Source of the DNA: Bacillus sp. JCM 19034
GTDB taxonomy: Bacteria; Bacillota; Bacilli; Bacillales; Bacillaceae_D
Reading direction: 5' to 3'
DNA: 64,000 nt
Assembly: GCF_001310635.1 (NCBI RefSeq)
Contig: NZ_BAXR01000007.1
Span: 1-64,000 of the forward strand
Part shown: in pieces, positions 56,354 through 64,000 of the stretch
Layout of the letters: each line of letters starts with the position of its first letter
Numbering within the stretch: position 1 is the stretch's first letter
Made by a program: the position numbers and the translations under genes
The notes under the pieces: generated by a model
Seen by the model: the letters and a program-made list of their open reading frames with translations, nothing else
What the model was told of the DNA's origin: nothing
The model's database searches: none

Positions 56354-57448
56354 CTAATGCTTGACGTAAATAGCATCGATAAATCCGTCAATTTCACCAT
56401 CCATAACACCGTTTGTATTTCCGATTTCATAATTTGTACGATGATCCTTAACCATACTGTATGGATGGAACACATATGATCGTATTTGACTTCCCCAACC
56501 AATTTCCTTCTGCTCACCACGTATTTCCGCTAATTCACGTTGCTGTTCCTCAATTTTCAACTGGTAGAGCTTTGCCTTCATCATTTTCATCGCTTGTTCA
56601 CGGTTTTTGATTTGTGAACGCTCGCTCTGACAAGTCACAACCGTATTTGTCGGTAGATGGGTAATTCGAACAGCTGAATCAGTTGTATTGATGTGCTGAC
56701 CTCCTGCACCGCTCGCTCGGTACGTGTCAATTTTTAAGTCTTCTGTTGAAAGCTCGATATCCACACTATCATCAAGCTCAGGCATTACTTCGCACGAGAC
56801 AAACGACGTATGTCTACGACCAGAAGAATCAAACGGAGAAATACGTACAAGACGGTGAACACCTTTTTCAGCTTTTAAATAACCGTAAGCATTATGGCCT
56901 TTTATTAAGAGCGTTACACTTTTCACTCCTGCTTCATCACCTGGTAAATAGTCCATTGTCTCAACTTTAAACCCTTTTTTCTCTGCCCACCGTGTATACA
57001 TACGAAGAAGCATAGAGGCCCAATCTTGTGATTCTGTTCCACCAGCTCCCGGATGAAGCTCGAGAATAGCGTTATTTTTATCATACTCTTCACTTAGAAG
57101 CAACTGCAATTCATAGTCACTCACAGCTTGTGATAGCGACTCAACCCCTTGCTCAAGCTCCTTTTGTAATTCAGCATCCGCTTCTTCCTTAACTAGTTCA
57201 TAAGAAACCTCTAAATCTTCATATTGACTTTCAAGGTCCAAAAACGTATTAACCTGTTCTTTCAAGCCATTGCTTTCATTAATGACACCTTGTGCGGTAT
57301 CTTGATTATCCCAAAAACTAGGATCAGCCATTTTATCCTCGAGCTCTGCAATTCGCTCTTGTTTTTGTTCGAGGTCAAAGAGACCCCCTAAATTCAGTTA
57401 GTCGTTTTGCAATCAACGTTAATTCTTGTTTCACTTCTACTAATTCCA
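56354..57448 (-). CDS. prfB: Peptide chain release factor 2 (programmed +1 frameshift, plus one apparent error)
   Basis: Terminates translation at UGA and UAA. The short first frame (MELVEVKQE, then [15 protein letters not shown]) ends in CTT-TGA-C, preceded by AGGGGG, and the rest is read in the +1 frame ([16 protein letters not shown]). SPF recognition motif in [14 protein letters not shown] and catalytic GGQ in [15 protein letters not shown] are present. In addition a T is missing near 57421 (GAATAACG where GAATTAACG is expected), which creates a TAA after nine codons; I take that as an error. Corrected product about 364 residues. Confidence 0.95.
57374..57389 (-). promoter_or_regulatory. 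prfB programmed +1 frameshift site
   Basis: AGGGGG (internal Shine-Dalgarno) three bases before CTT TGA C on the minus strand. RF2 shortage makes the ribosome slip at CTT and read GAC, the classical autoregulation of RF2. Confidence 0.95.
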
Positions 57449-57464
57449 TATAGTCACCTGTAAT

Positions 57465-57492
57465 AGTCCAGCACGATCATTTTCGTACTGGA
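57465..57492 (-). terminator. Hairpin between secA and prfB
   Basis: GTCCAG.ACGA pairs with TCGT.CTGGAC around AAATGA. There is no T tract, so it may allow read-through from secA into prfB or act as a processing site. Confidence 0.45.
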
Positions 57493-57525
57493 CTACCCTT
57501 CCTCTTCTCATTTTTCAAAGGTAAA

Positions 57526-60035
57526 TCACGATCCGCAACATTGCTTATATTTCTTTCCACTGCCACACGGACACGGGTCATTACGTTTGACCGTAATCCC
57601 TTTCCTAATTGGCGTCTTCTTCTTTGGTGCTTGCTTATCACTTTGTTGAACAGCCTTCCCTTCAGCAACCTTCTGACGTTCAAGATTTTGCTGAACTTGG
57701 GCTTTCATAATATACATCGATACTTCCTCTTCAATTGAAGCGACCATTGCTTCAAACATTTCAAATCCTTCAAAGCGATATTCACGTAGAGGATCATTTT
57801 GTCCATATGCACGTAAATGGATTCCTTGACGTAATTGATCCATTTGATCAATATGGTTCATCCATTTACGGTCCACCGTACGTAGCATGATCACTTTTTC
57901 AAATTCACGCATATGCTCAGTTGTAAAGGATTCTTCCTTCCTATTATAATCTGCTGTGATTTTCTCAATGATTAGTTCAATCATTTCCTCTGGATCTTTT
58001 CCTTTTAATTCAGCATCAGTTAAATCCTCTTCAACGAGCAAATTCCCTTTCATATAATTAACAATCGCCGTAAGATCCCAATCCTCAGGTACTTCTGTCT
58101 CAGGAGTATGCAAATGAACGGTACGCTCGACAACTGATTTAATCATGTTTTCAACGATGCTACGTAAGTTATCAGACTCTAATACTTCCATCCGCTGCTT
58201 ATAAATGATTTCACGTTGCTCACGCATGACATCATCATATTGTAAAATTTGCTTACGTGCATCAAAGTTATTCCCTTCAACACGTTTCTGAGCCGTTTCA
58301 ACTGCCCGCGAAACAAGCTTGCTTTCTATCGGCTGATCCTCTTCCATTCCAAGACGTTCCATCATCGTACGCATATTATCAGAACCGAAGCGGCGCATGA
58401 GCTCATCTTCCATCGATAAATAAAACTGCGTTGAACCTGGATCACCTTGACGCCAGAACGTCCACGTAGCTGGTTATCAATTCGTCTACTTTCATGACGC
58501 TCTGTCCCTAAAACATGTAAACCACCGAGCTCTTTAACCCCGTCTCCTAACTTAATATCTGTACCACGACCAGCCATATTTGTTGCAATTGTAACGGCAC
58601 CTTTTTGACCAGCATTTTCAATGATCTCTGCCTCACGCTCATGGTTTTTTGCGTTTAACACGTGGTGAGGAATTCTTCGTTTCTTTAACATAGTAGACAC
58701 AAGCTCAGATGTTTCTACGTTAACCGTACCTACGAGTACAGGCTGTCCTTTTTTATGAAGCTCTTCAATTTCTTTGACAACCGCTCTAAATTTTGCCTCC
58801 ATCGTTTTAAAAATTAAATCAGGACGATCATCACGAGCAATTGGTTTGTTCGTTGGAATGGCCATAACATCCATTCCGTAAATATTACGGAATTCCTCTT
58901 CCTCCGTTTTAGCAGTACCTGTCATCCCGGCAAGCTTTTGATAACGACGGAAGTAGTTTTGGAAGGTAATGGAGGCTAACGTCATACTCTCCTTCTGAAT
59001 TTGCAAGCCTTCCTTTGCTTCGATCGCTTGATGGAGACCATCACTGTAACGACGTCCTTTCATTAAACGACCGGTAAACTGGTCAACAATCACGACTTCG
59101 CCTTCTTCAACAACATAGTCAGCATCACGTTGCATCACAACATGTGCTTTTAACGACTGAGTTAAATGGTGATTTAATTGAACGTGCTTTTGATCAAATA
59201 AATTTTCTATCCCAAAAGCCCGTTCAGCTTTATTAACGCCCTCTTCCGTTAACTGAACGTTTTTCGTCTTTTCATCGTACGTATAGTCTTCTTCGTTTTT
59301 CAAAATACGTATAAATTGGTTGGCCTGCTGATAAAGCTGGGTTGAGCGTTCAACAGAACCAGAAATGATTAGCGGTGTTCTCGCCTCATCGACTAATATT
59401 GAATCCACTTCATCGACTAGAGCAAAATGTAGAGGTCGTTGTACCATTTGTTCTTTATATAGCACCATGTTATCACGCAAATAATCAAATCCTAGTTCAT
59501 TATTTGTGCTATATGTAACGTCTGCTGCATAGGCCTTTTTGTTTATCCTCTTTTGATAATCCTGACTGGTTTAATCCAACGGTTAAACCTAAAAACTCGA
59601 ACAACTCACCCATCATTTCACAGTCTCGACGTGCTAAATATTCGTTTACTGTAACAACATGTACACCTTTTCCTGTAATCGCATTTAAGTAAACAGGTAA
59701 TGTTCCAACCAACGTTTTCCCTTCCCCTGTTTTCATTTCTGCTATATTACCTTGATGCAAAGCAATTGCACCAAGTAGTTGTACTGGATATGGGGTCATC
59801 TTCAATACTCGAGTGGATGCTTCACGAATAACTGCAAATGCCTCAACTAACATACTATCTAGCTTTCACCGCGCTCATAACGTTCTTTAAATTCCTCAGT
59901 TTTTTGTTTAAGCTCGGAATCAGATTTCAGTTTCATTTCTGGAGCAAGTGCTTCTATTTCTTCAACCAACTTTTCATTTTTCTTAAGCTGACGTTGGCTT
60001 GGATCACCAATCACTTTTTTTAATAGTCCTAGCAT
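57526..60035 (-). CDS. secA: Preprotein translocase ATPase SecA (three 1-nt indels)
   Basis: Motor of Sec-dependent export. N-terminus [19 protein letters not shown]; Walker A in [19 protein letters not shown]-like [20 protein letters not shown]; helicase motif [16 protein letters not shown]-terminal zinc-binding [16 protein letters not shown]. Breaks occur near 59861 (T missing, [16 protein letters not shown] restored), near 59534 (extra base, [26 protein letters not shown] restored) and near 58452 (base missing, [24 protein letters not shown] restored). Corrected length 836. SecA is essential, so these cannot all be real. Confidence 0.96.
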
Positions 60036-60287
60036 CGTATTCGTCCTCTCTCTTTTCGTTTACTTAACGTGTAAACTTGAAGCTATACTTATTCATCATT
60101 TTATCAATAATCGTATACTCTTACAAGATAATGAGCATTAACGTTTAGCAATCTATGTATGAACCTTTACTGTTTTATGCTGCTACACTTTTTCGTTTGT
60201 GTAAAAACTTAACTATCTAACATTTAATATACAATATCAACATTATGTACATTCGCATAAGTTAACTAAAAAGGAGGGAACGTTGTA

Positions 60288-60938
60288 ATGATCGTAAACT
60301 GGGGAGTGGATTCTGCTAGTGCTGTAACAGAGGAATTGTTAGAGTGTGTTCGAACACAATTTGGCCAGCCTGATTTTTGGGGGCGGTATTTACACACGAT
60401 TGAAAATGTCAGTGATGGTCTAACTAGCGATGAGATACGATTAATACAGAATAATGGAATAAAATTAATGCCGATTTATAACAACTTTACTGACGCAATT
60501 GGCTCACGTGCTGGCACAGTTGCTGCCCGAAATGCAATATTTAGGGCAAGACAATTAGGAATTACGGAAGGCACGTTTATTTTTGCTAACATAGAAAATT
60601 TCTTTAATGTTGATGCCGATTGGATAATTGCTTGGGTAGAAGCCTTTCAGACAGGCCCGTATCGTCCTGCGATGTATGCCGATCCCGATGAAGGACCTTT
60701 TAATGAAGCTTACTGCGAGTCAACAGAAAGGAGTAGCCTAGTCTTAGAACAATCCGTCATATGGAGTGCGGAACCAGAGCTTGAACCAACGAGTAAACAA
60801 GGGGCTCCAAGGAATTTTCAACCTAGTCGCCCAAACTGTGAAGCAAATGTATGGGCATGGCAATATGGTCGAGATGCAGCAACTTGTCCAATCGATACTG
60901 TGTTAATGGAATCAAGGCTTTTTCAAGCATTGACATAA
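60288..60938 (+). CDS. DUF1906 (Rv2525c-like) glycoside-hydrolase-fold protein
   Basis: 216 residues resembling the Rv2525c-like DUF1906 domain, a TIM-barrel fold related to GH25-type lysozymes: VNWGVDSASAVTEELLECVRTQFGQPDFWGRYL, NNGIKLMPIYNNF, GTFIFANIENFFNVDADWIIAWVEAF, YRPAMYADPDEG and VWAWQYGRDA. A role on peptidoglycan or other cell-surface glycan is inferred. No signal peptide is present, which is unusual if it acts outside the cell. GGAGGG precedes the ATG. One of few plus-strand genes, lying between divergent secA and convergent hpf. Confidence 0.78.
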   Translation: MIVNWGVDSASAVTEELLECVRTQFGQPDFWGRYLHTIENVSDGLTSDEIRLIQNNGIKLMPIYNNFTDAIGSRAGTVAARNAIFRARQLGITEGTFIFANIENFFNVDADWIIAWVEAFQTGPYRPAMYADPDEGPFNEAYCESTERSSLVLEQSVIWSAEPELEPTSKQGAPRNFQPSRPNCEANVWAWQYGRDAATCPIDTVLMESRLFQALT

Positions 60939-60971
60939 AGAAATGCACTGATCGACTTTTTTTGATGCTAA

Positions 60972-61000
60972 TAAACCTCCACTTACATAGCGGAGGTTTA
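60972..61000 (+). terminator. Shared hairpin between the DUF1906 gene and hpf
   Basis: TAAACCTCC and GGAGGTTTA arms lie between two convergent genes; the T-rich tail is better on the plus strand. It can serve both. Confidence 0.78.
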
Positions 61001-61016
61001 TGTTATTATTTTATTT

Positions 61017-61577
61017 TTACGCTTCCGGCTCGATCAAACCATATTTTCCATCTTTACGTTTATAAACGACATTTGTTGAGCCATTCACTGCATCTGAAAA
61101 CACAAAGAAATTGTGACCAAGCATGTCCATTTGCAAAATCGCTTCCTCTGCATCCATTGGCTTCAAATTAAAACGCTTCTTGCGGACAATTTCTAACTCA
61201 TCTTCGTCTTTAAGTGAATCGGCGTTTCCTTCAATCGGCTCTAAATTATTTTTAAACATATATTTCAAGCTGCCTTCTTGACGAAATTTACGATTTACTT
61301 TCGTCTTGTGTTTCCGGATTTGACGTTCAAGCTTCTCTACAACGATATCTATAGCAGCATACATATCCGTTTGCTTCTCTTCCCCGCGTAATAATAATTG
61401 TGGCATAGGGATTGTCACTTCAATCATATGTTGGTTATTAAGAACCTGCATTCTTACATTTACATCAGCTACAGGCGTCGTATCAAAATAACGCTCAAGC
61501 TTCCCTACCTTTTTCTCCACATAATCGCGTAACGCTGGAGTTACTTCTAAGTTTTCACCACGAATATTGTATTTCAT
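61017..61577 (-). CDS. hpf: Ribosome hibernation promoting factor, long form
   Basis: 186-residue HPF that dimerises 70S ribosomes into inactive 100S particles in stationary phase. N-terminal S30AE domain: MKYNIRGENLEVTPALRDYVEKKVGKLERYF with VTIPMPQLLLRGEE and DIVVEKLERQIRKHKTKVNRKF. The C-terminal dimerisation domain contains EIVRKKRFNLKPMDAEEAILQMDMLGHNFFVF and NVVYKRKDGKYGLIEP. AAAAGGAGG lies before the ATG at 61577; the frame is open 39 codons upstream but without a site. Confidence 0.95.
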   Translation of the reverse strand: MKYNIRGENLEVTPALRDYVEKKVGKLERYFDTTPVADVNVRMQVLNNQHMIEVTIPMPQLLLRGEEKQTDMYAAIDIVVEKLERQIRKHKTKVNRKFRQEGSLKYMFKNNLEPIEGNADSLKDEDELEIVRKKRFNLKPMDAEEAILQMDMLGHNFFVFSDAVNGSTNVVYKRKDGKYGLIEPEA

Positions 61578-61612
61578 CTTGAACTCCTCCTTTTCTAATC
61601 TATATATTCTAT

Positions 61613-61639
61613 ATACCCCTTTTAAAGTCCTTCTTAAAC
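61613..61639 (-). promoter_or_regulatory. Candidate sigma-B promoter of hpf
   Basis: GTTTAA (61634-61639) and GGGTAT (61613-61618) on the minus strand match both sigma-B hexamers exactly, with a 15-nt spacer at the long end of the accepted range. The gene's B. subtilis counterpart (yvyD) is sigma-B and sigma-H controlled. Confidence 0.6.
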
Positions 61640-61928
61640 ATATTATTTTTTTAGAAAATTTTGAATTAAGTGAATAGTTTAGCATTTTGTTCATTATTAT
61701 TCGGTGGAACTTTGAAGAAGAGAAATTAAAAGAAACAATCGATGATGGCTAAGTATTACTAGGCAATTGGCAAAATTCATAATGCCATTTCAAAAGAGAT
61801 AGTTACTGTCAAATTCGAATCGTTTTCAACACCATTCCTCTATCAAACGAATCGGCGACTTGAACCGCCACAAACAAAGCCTGCAGCAATCTCACTCCAA
61901 TAGCTATCACACGTACCGGTCACACACG
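61640..61928. other. Intergenic region between hpf promoter and csp terminator
   Basis: About 290 bases. On the minus strand 61842-61913 can be read as protein-like sequence (TGTCDSYWSEIAAGFVCGG, then SSRRFV and stop) with no proper start, and the plus strand has a GGCG/CGCC hairpin. This may be a remnant or a dispersed repeat; I do not call a gene. Confidence 0.3.
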
Positions 61929-61958
61929 AAAAAGCCTATCCTGGTAACCAGAATAGGC
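61929..61958 (-). terminator. csp terminator
   Basis: GCCTAT.CTGG pairs with CCAG.ATAGGC across a TTA loop, followed by T5 on the minus strand, 44 nt after the cold-shock gene. Confidence 0.87.
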
Positions 61959-62001
61959 CTATTGTTTGTTTAGCTCATTCATTTCCAATCAGGAATGTGA
62001 A

Positions 62002-62199
62002 TTAAAGCTTAACTACGTTCGCAGCTTGAGGTCCACGAGCACCTTCAACAATTTCAAATTCAACGTCTTGACCTTCGTCTAAAGATTTGAATCCTTCAGA
62101 GTTGATAGCTGAGAAGTGTACGAATACATCATCTCCATCTTCGCGCTCGATAAATCCAAAACCTTTTTCTGCATTAAACCATTTTACTTTTCCTTGCAT
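62002..62199 (-). CDS. Cold-shock protein (CspA/CspD family)
   Basis: 65-residue single OB-fold RNA chaperone. RNP1 is [10 protein letters not shown] and RNP2 is [10 protein letters not shown]; the start [13 protein letters not shown] is typical of Bacillus Csp proteins. AAGGGA precedes the ATG. The paralogue (CspB, CspC or CspD) cannot be decided from sequence alone. Confidence 0.95.
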   Translation of the reverse strand: MQGKVKWFNAEKGFGFIEREDGDDVFVHFSAINSEGFKSLDEGQDVEFEIVEGARGPQAANVVKL

Positions 62200-62249
62200 G
62201 CTTTCACATTCCCTTCGTAACTAAAATACTGTGGTATATCCACACCTTT

Positions 62250-62278
62250 ACTATAACAGCGGTTTAAAGCAATGTCAA
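62250..62278 (-). promoter_or_regulatory. Strong sigma-A promoter of the cold-shock gene
   Basis: TTGACA (62273-62278) and TATAGT (62250-62255) with a 17-nt spacer on the minus strand. The untranslated leader would be only about 43 nt, so the long cold-box leader of some csp genes is absent. Confidence 0.8.
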
Positions 62279-62436
62279 ACGGTTTCAAGACCTAAAAAAT
62301 CGCGATATTCTGCGTATTTCGGCAAAGTTATACAATATATATGGTAACGCTTTCTTATTCCTTCTTATTCCTAACTTTCTTATAAGATAACAACTCTTTT
62401 TCTCTTCATTTATTTTACAAAATTACATAATTTGTA

Positions 62437-62465
62437 TTGATTTATATCATTTTAACCAGTATAAT
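62437..62465 (+). promoter_or_regulatory. Sigma-A promoter of the candidate small RNA
   Basis: TTGATT (62437-62442) and TATAAT (62460-62465) are 17 nt apart, on the plus strand. No plus-strand open reading frame follows before the terminator at 62623. Confidence 0.75.
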
Positions 62466-62471
62466 CGACTT

Positions 62472-62657
62472 ATAATCATACATAATTCAAATTATTATAA
62501 TAAACTTTTACCCAATATGCTTTCCATACTCTTGTCACTGTAGGTTTCACAGCCTACATCTCGAGTATTTTATGCATAAGATCCTCAGTTGAGCCTAACC
62601 CCGTACATACTCTTATGCATTTAACAACCGCTCCTAAACTAAGCAGCGGTTGTTTTT
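62472..62657 (+). ncRNA. Candidate standalone structured small RNA (~186 nt)
   Basis: A transcription unit with its own promoter and rho-independent terminator and no credible coding frame. After an AT-rich leader (~50 nt) a first stem ATACTC (62526-62531)/GAGTAT (62563-62568) encloses a GTAGG/CCTAC hairpin. A second, 9-bp stem ATGCATAAG (62572-62580)/CTTATGCAT (62612-62620) encloses a loop containing CCTAACCCCG, an exposed C-rich stretch of the kind that pairs with Shine-Dalgarno sequences. The terminator follows directly. It does not resemble 6S RNA, tmRNA, SRP RNA or a riboswitch that I recognise. Regulatory function is inference. Confidence 0.6.
62623..62657 (+). terminator. Bidirectional terminator between the small RNA and lacZ
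   Basis: AACAACCGCT and AGCGGTTGTT make a 10-bp stem with T5 on the plus strand; on the minus strand it lies 10 nt after the beta-galactosidase stop. Confidence 0.9.
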
Positions 62658-62666
62658 ACATTCTTA

Positions 62667-64000
62667 CTACTTCCTTACCCCTTTTAATTCATACATAACC
62701 GTATACGTCCTGTCTGCATAAAGCGTGAATTCTGGATGTGTTATTGCTCCCCAGCTATCATCTCCACCGACACCCATCTGCTTATCATTTATCCGAATAC
62801 AAACGTGATCGCTTTTTGGCAGCTTATAAGCATGATCATGCTCTTCTAATTGCTTAGGCGTATATGACAATGCACTAAATTCAACTACAGGCAAACCTTT
62901 CATCATAAGGCCAATTCCTTTCTTATTATAAAGCATTGCCCAACGCACATCGGTTTTATTCCCACATTCTTGTGGCTTTAAATATGGAACGAACTGCTCT
63001 TCGACCGTACCTTCATGTATTGCTAGCTTTGCACTTAGTTTTTTATCGCTATAACTCTCATGAGGGCCCTTTCCATACCAAGATAAATGTTGATATGACT
63101 GATCAAGGGTAAACATCATACCTACTGCCGGGATTTCCGGTAGCTCCTTTCCAGGAACTAGCTGTTGCTTTATTTGGACAGTTCCATTTGCATTGACAGT
63201 ATATGTTAAATGGCATATGGATTTGTTGGTTGTTGGCAGTGTAAACGTCGCTTGACAACAACTGCACCTTTTTCTTCTACATACGTAAAGGATTCAAGCT
63301 CTCTTTTCTCACTCGCCTGTTGCCATGTTTGGCTACGTTCATTTAACTTGTTTCCTCGGTCATTATCAGTCATTGCTCTCCAAAAATACGGTTGAGGAGC
63401 TGATTTCAACAGTTCTTCTCCTGCAAACCAATAAGATGTCATTTCACCAGTTTCCTTTAAAAAACGAATCACCGCTTGATCAGTACCTATTACTAAAATA
63501 TCTGATAGGTTATTCACAGAAATGATCGAATCCTTCTTTGGCTCTCTCTCACTTGAAACTTCTGCTGCTGGGATAACAAATTGTTCGAATGCTATTTCAT
63601 GCTCCGCTTTAGCCCATATCGTGTTACGCTTTAACAGAAGAGAAACCGTTACGACATACTCGGCATCATTTGTACCTACTTGAAGCCCCTCAAGCTGAAT
63701 ATCCTTTGATAGTCCCGGAGCAAGTTCAATAGTTTGTTCGCCTGTTTCAATCTCTATTCCGTCCTTTAACAATTGCCATTTCAAAATAAAGTCCGATAGG
63801 TTAGTAAATACATGAAGATTTTTTACATGTATTTGACCGTTTTTCGCATCAACATTGTCGAAACGAACATTTTGATAACACTTTTTCACCTCAACGAGCT
63901 TCGGACTTACTTGACCATCGGCAAAAATCAAGCCATTTCCCGAGAAATTGCCATCATGTGGTGATTCACCAAAGTCACCTCCATACGCTAAATACTCAGT
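62667..64000 (-). CDS. lacZ: Beta-galactosidase, GH2 LacZ type, C-terminal part (1-nt frameshift; cut by window edge)
   Basis: The C-terminal ~445 residues of a large LacZ-type enzyme hydrolysing lactose or other beta-galactosides. Near the edge YLAYGGDFGESPHDGNFSGNGLIFADG matches the end of the catalytic TIM barrel. Then come the immunoglobulin-like domain 4 and the large beta-sandwich domain 5 (YFWRAMTDNDRGNKL, LSWYGKGPHESYSDKK, MLYNKKGIGLMMKGL). The frame breaks at 63243-63245; one added base restores VKRRFTLPTTNKSICHLTYTV. The active-site glutamates are beyond the window. Confidence 0.9.

Noticed and set aside
62472-62657. Riboswitch or leader of a downstream gene
   Set aside because: The unit ends in a terminator and the next gene is convergent, so there is no gene in cis for it to control.

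Overview
The window comes from a Bacillaceae chromosome, most likely an alkaliphilic or related environmental Bacillus-type organism. Evidence: gene order follows B. subtilis closely (ssrA-smpB-rnr-yvaK-secG; eno-gpmI-tpiA-pgk-gapA-cggR; clpP; crh-whiA-yvcK-rapZ-yvcI-trxB; hisIE-F-A-H-B-D-G-Z; yvoF-ppaX-lgt-hprK; yvlD-C-B; uvrA-uvrB-csbA; minJ-ctpB-M23-ftsX-ftsE-cccB; prfB-secA-hpf-csp), together with CggR, CtsR and LexA operators and candidate sigma-B and sigma-G promoters of Bacillus type. Nearly every gene is on the minus strand; only clpP, a DUF1906-type gene and one candidate small RNA are clearly on the plus strand.

Layout. 1-4910: edge of a GNAT acetyltransferase gene, then tmRNA (ssrA) carrying a 273-nt group I intron in its T-loop, smpB, rnr and a carboxylesterase, i.e. 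a trans-translation and RNA-decay block. 5.1-12.0 kb: secG, a four-gene spore germinant receptor operon (A-C-D-B order) behind a good sigma-G promoter, and a two-gene GMC oxidoreductase / TIM-barrel isomerase unit. 12.2-19.6 kb: the cggR-gapA-pgk-tpiA-gpmI-eno glycolytic operon with a tandem CggR operator, plus a glutaredoxin-like gene. 19.7-22.4 kb: a GntR (YtrA type)-ABC ATPase-permease-small membrane protein cassette, the least conserved region. 22.7-30.2 kb: clpP, then crh/whiA/yvcK/rapZ/yvcI/trxB and a TPR protein. 30.2-36.8 kb: complete histidine operon with promoter and terminator. 36.9-46.8 kb: acetyltransferase, ppaX, lgt, hprK, the yvlBCD envelope-stress-type genes and SOS-controlled uvrBA. 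46.9-57.5 kb: csbA, glpQ, minJ, ctpB, a coiled-coil M23 peptidase beside ftsEX, cytochrome c551, a YitT protein and prfB with its programmed frameshift. 57.5-64 kb: secA, a DUF1906 protein, long-form hpf, a cold-shock protein, a candidate standalone structured small RNA, and the 3' part of a lacZ-type beta-galactosidase cut by the right edge.

Data quality matters for any reader. Nineteen genes, several of them essential (secA, prfB), contain one or more single-base indels, about 26 in all and 21 of them deletions, mostly in short homopolymers. In each case the neighbouring frame continues the family sequence without loss. I read these as sequencing or assembly errors rather than gene decay and give the reconstructed gene spans. 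The prfB TGA in CTT-TGA-C is the one genuine recoding site.

The most unusual biology is the intron inside the tmRNA T-arm: functional tmRNA can only be made after splicing. Second is the roughly 186-nt plus-strand transcript unit at 62.47-62.66 kb, with a near-consensus promoter, two stems and its own terminator, which I cannot assign to a known family.
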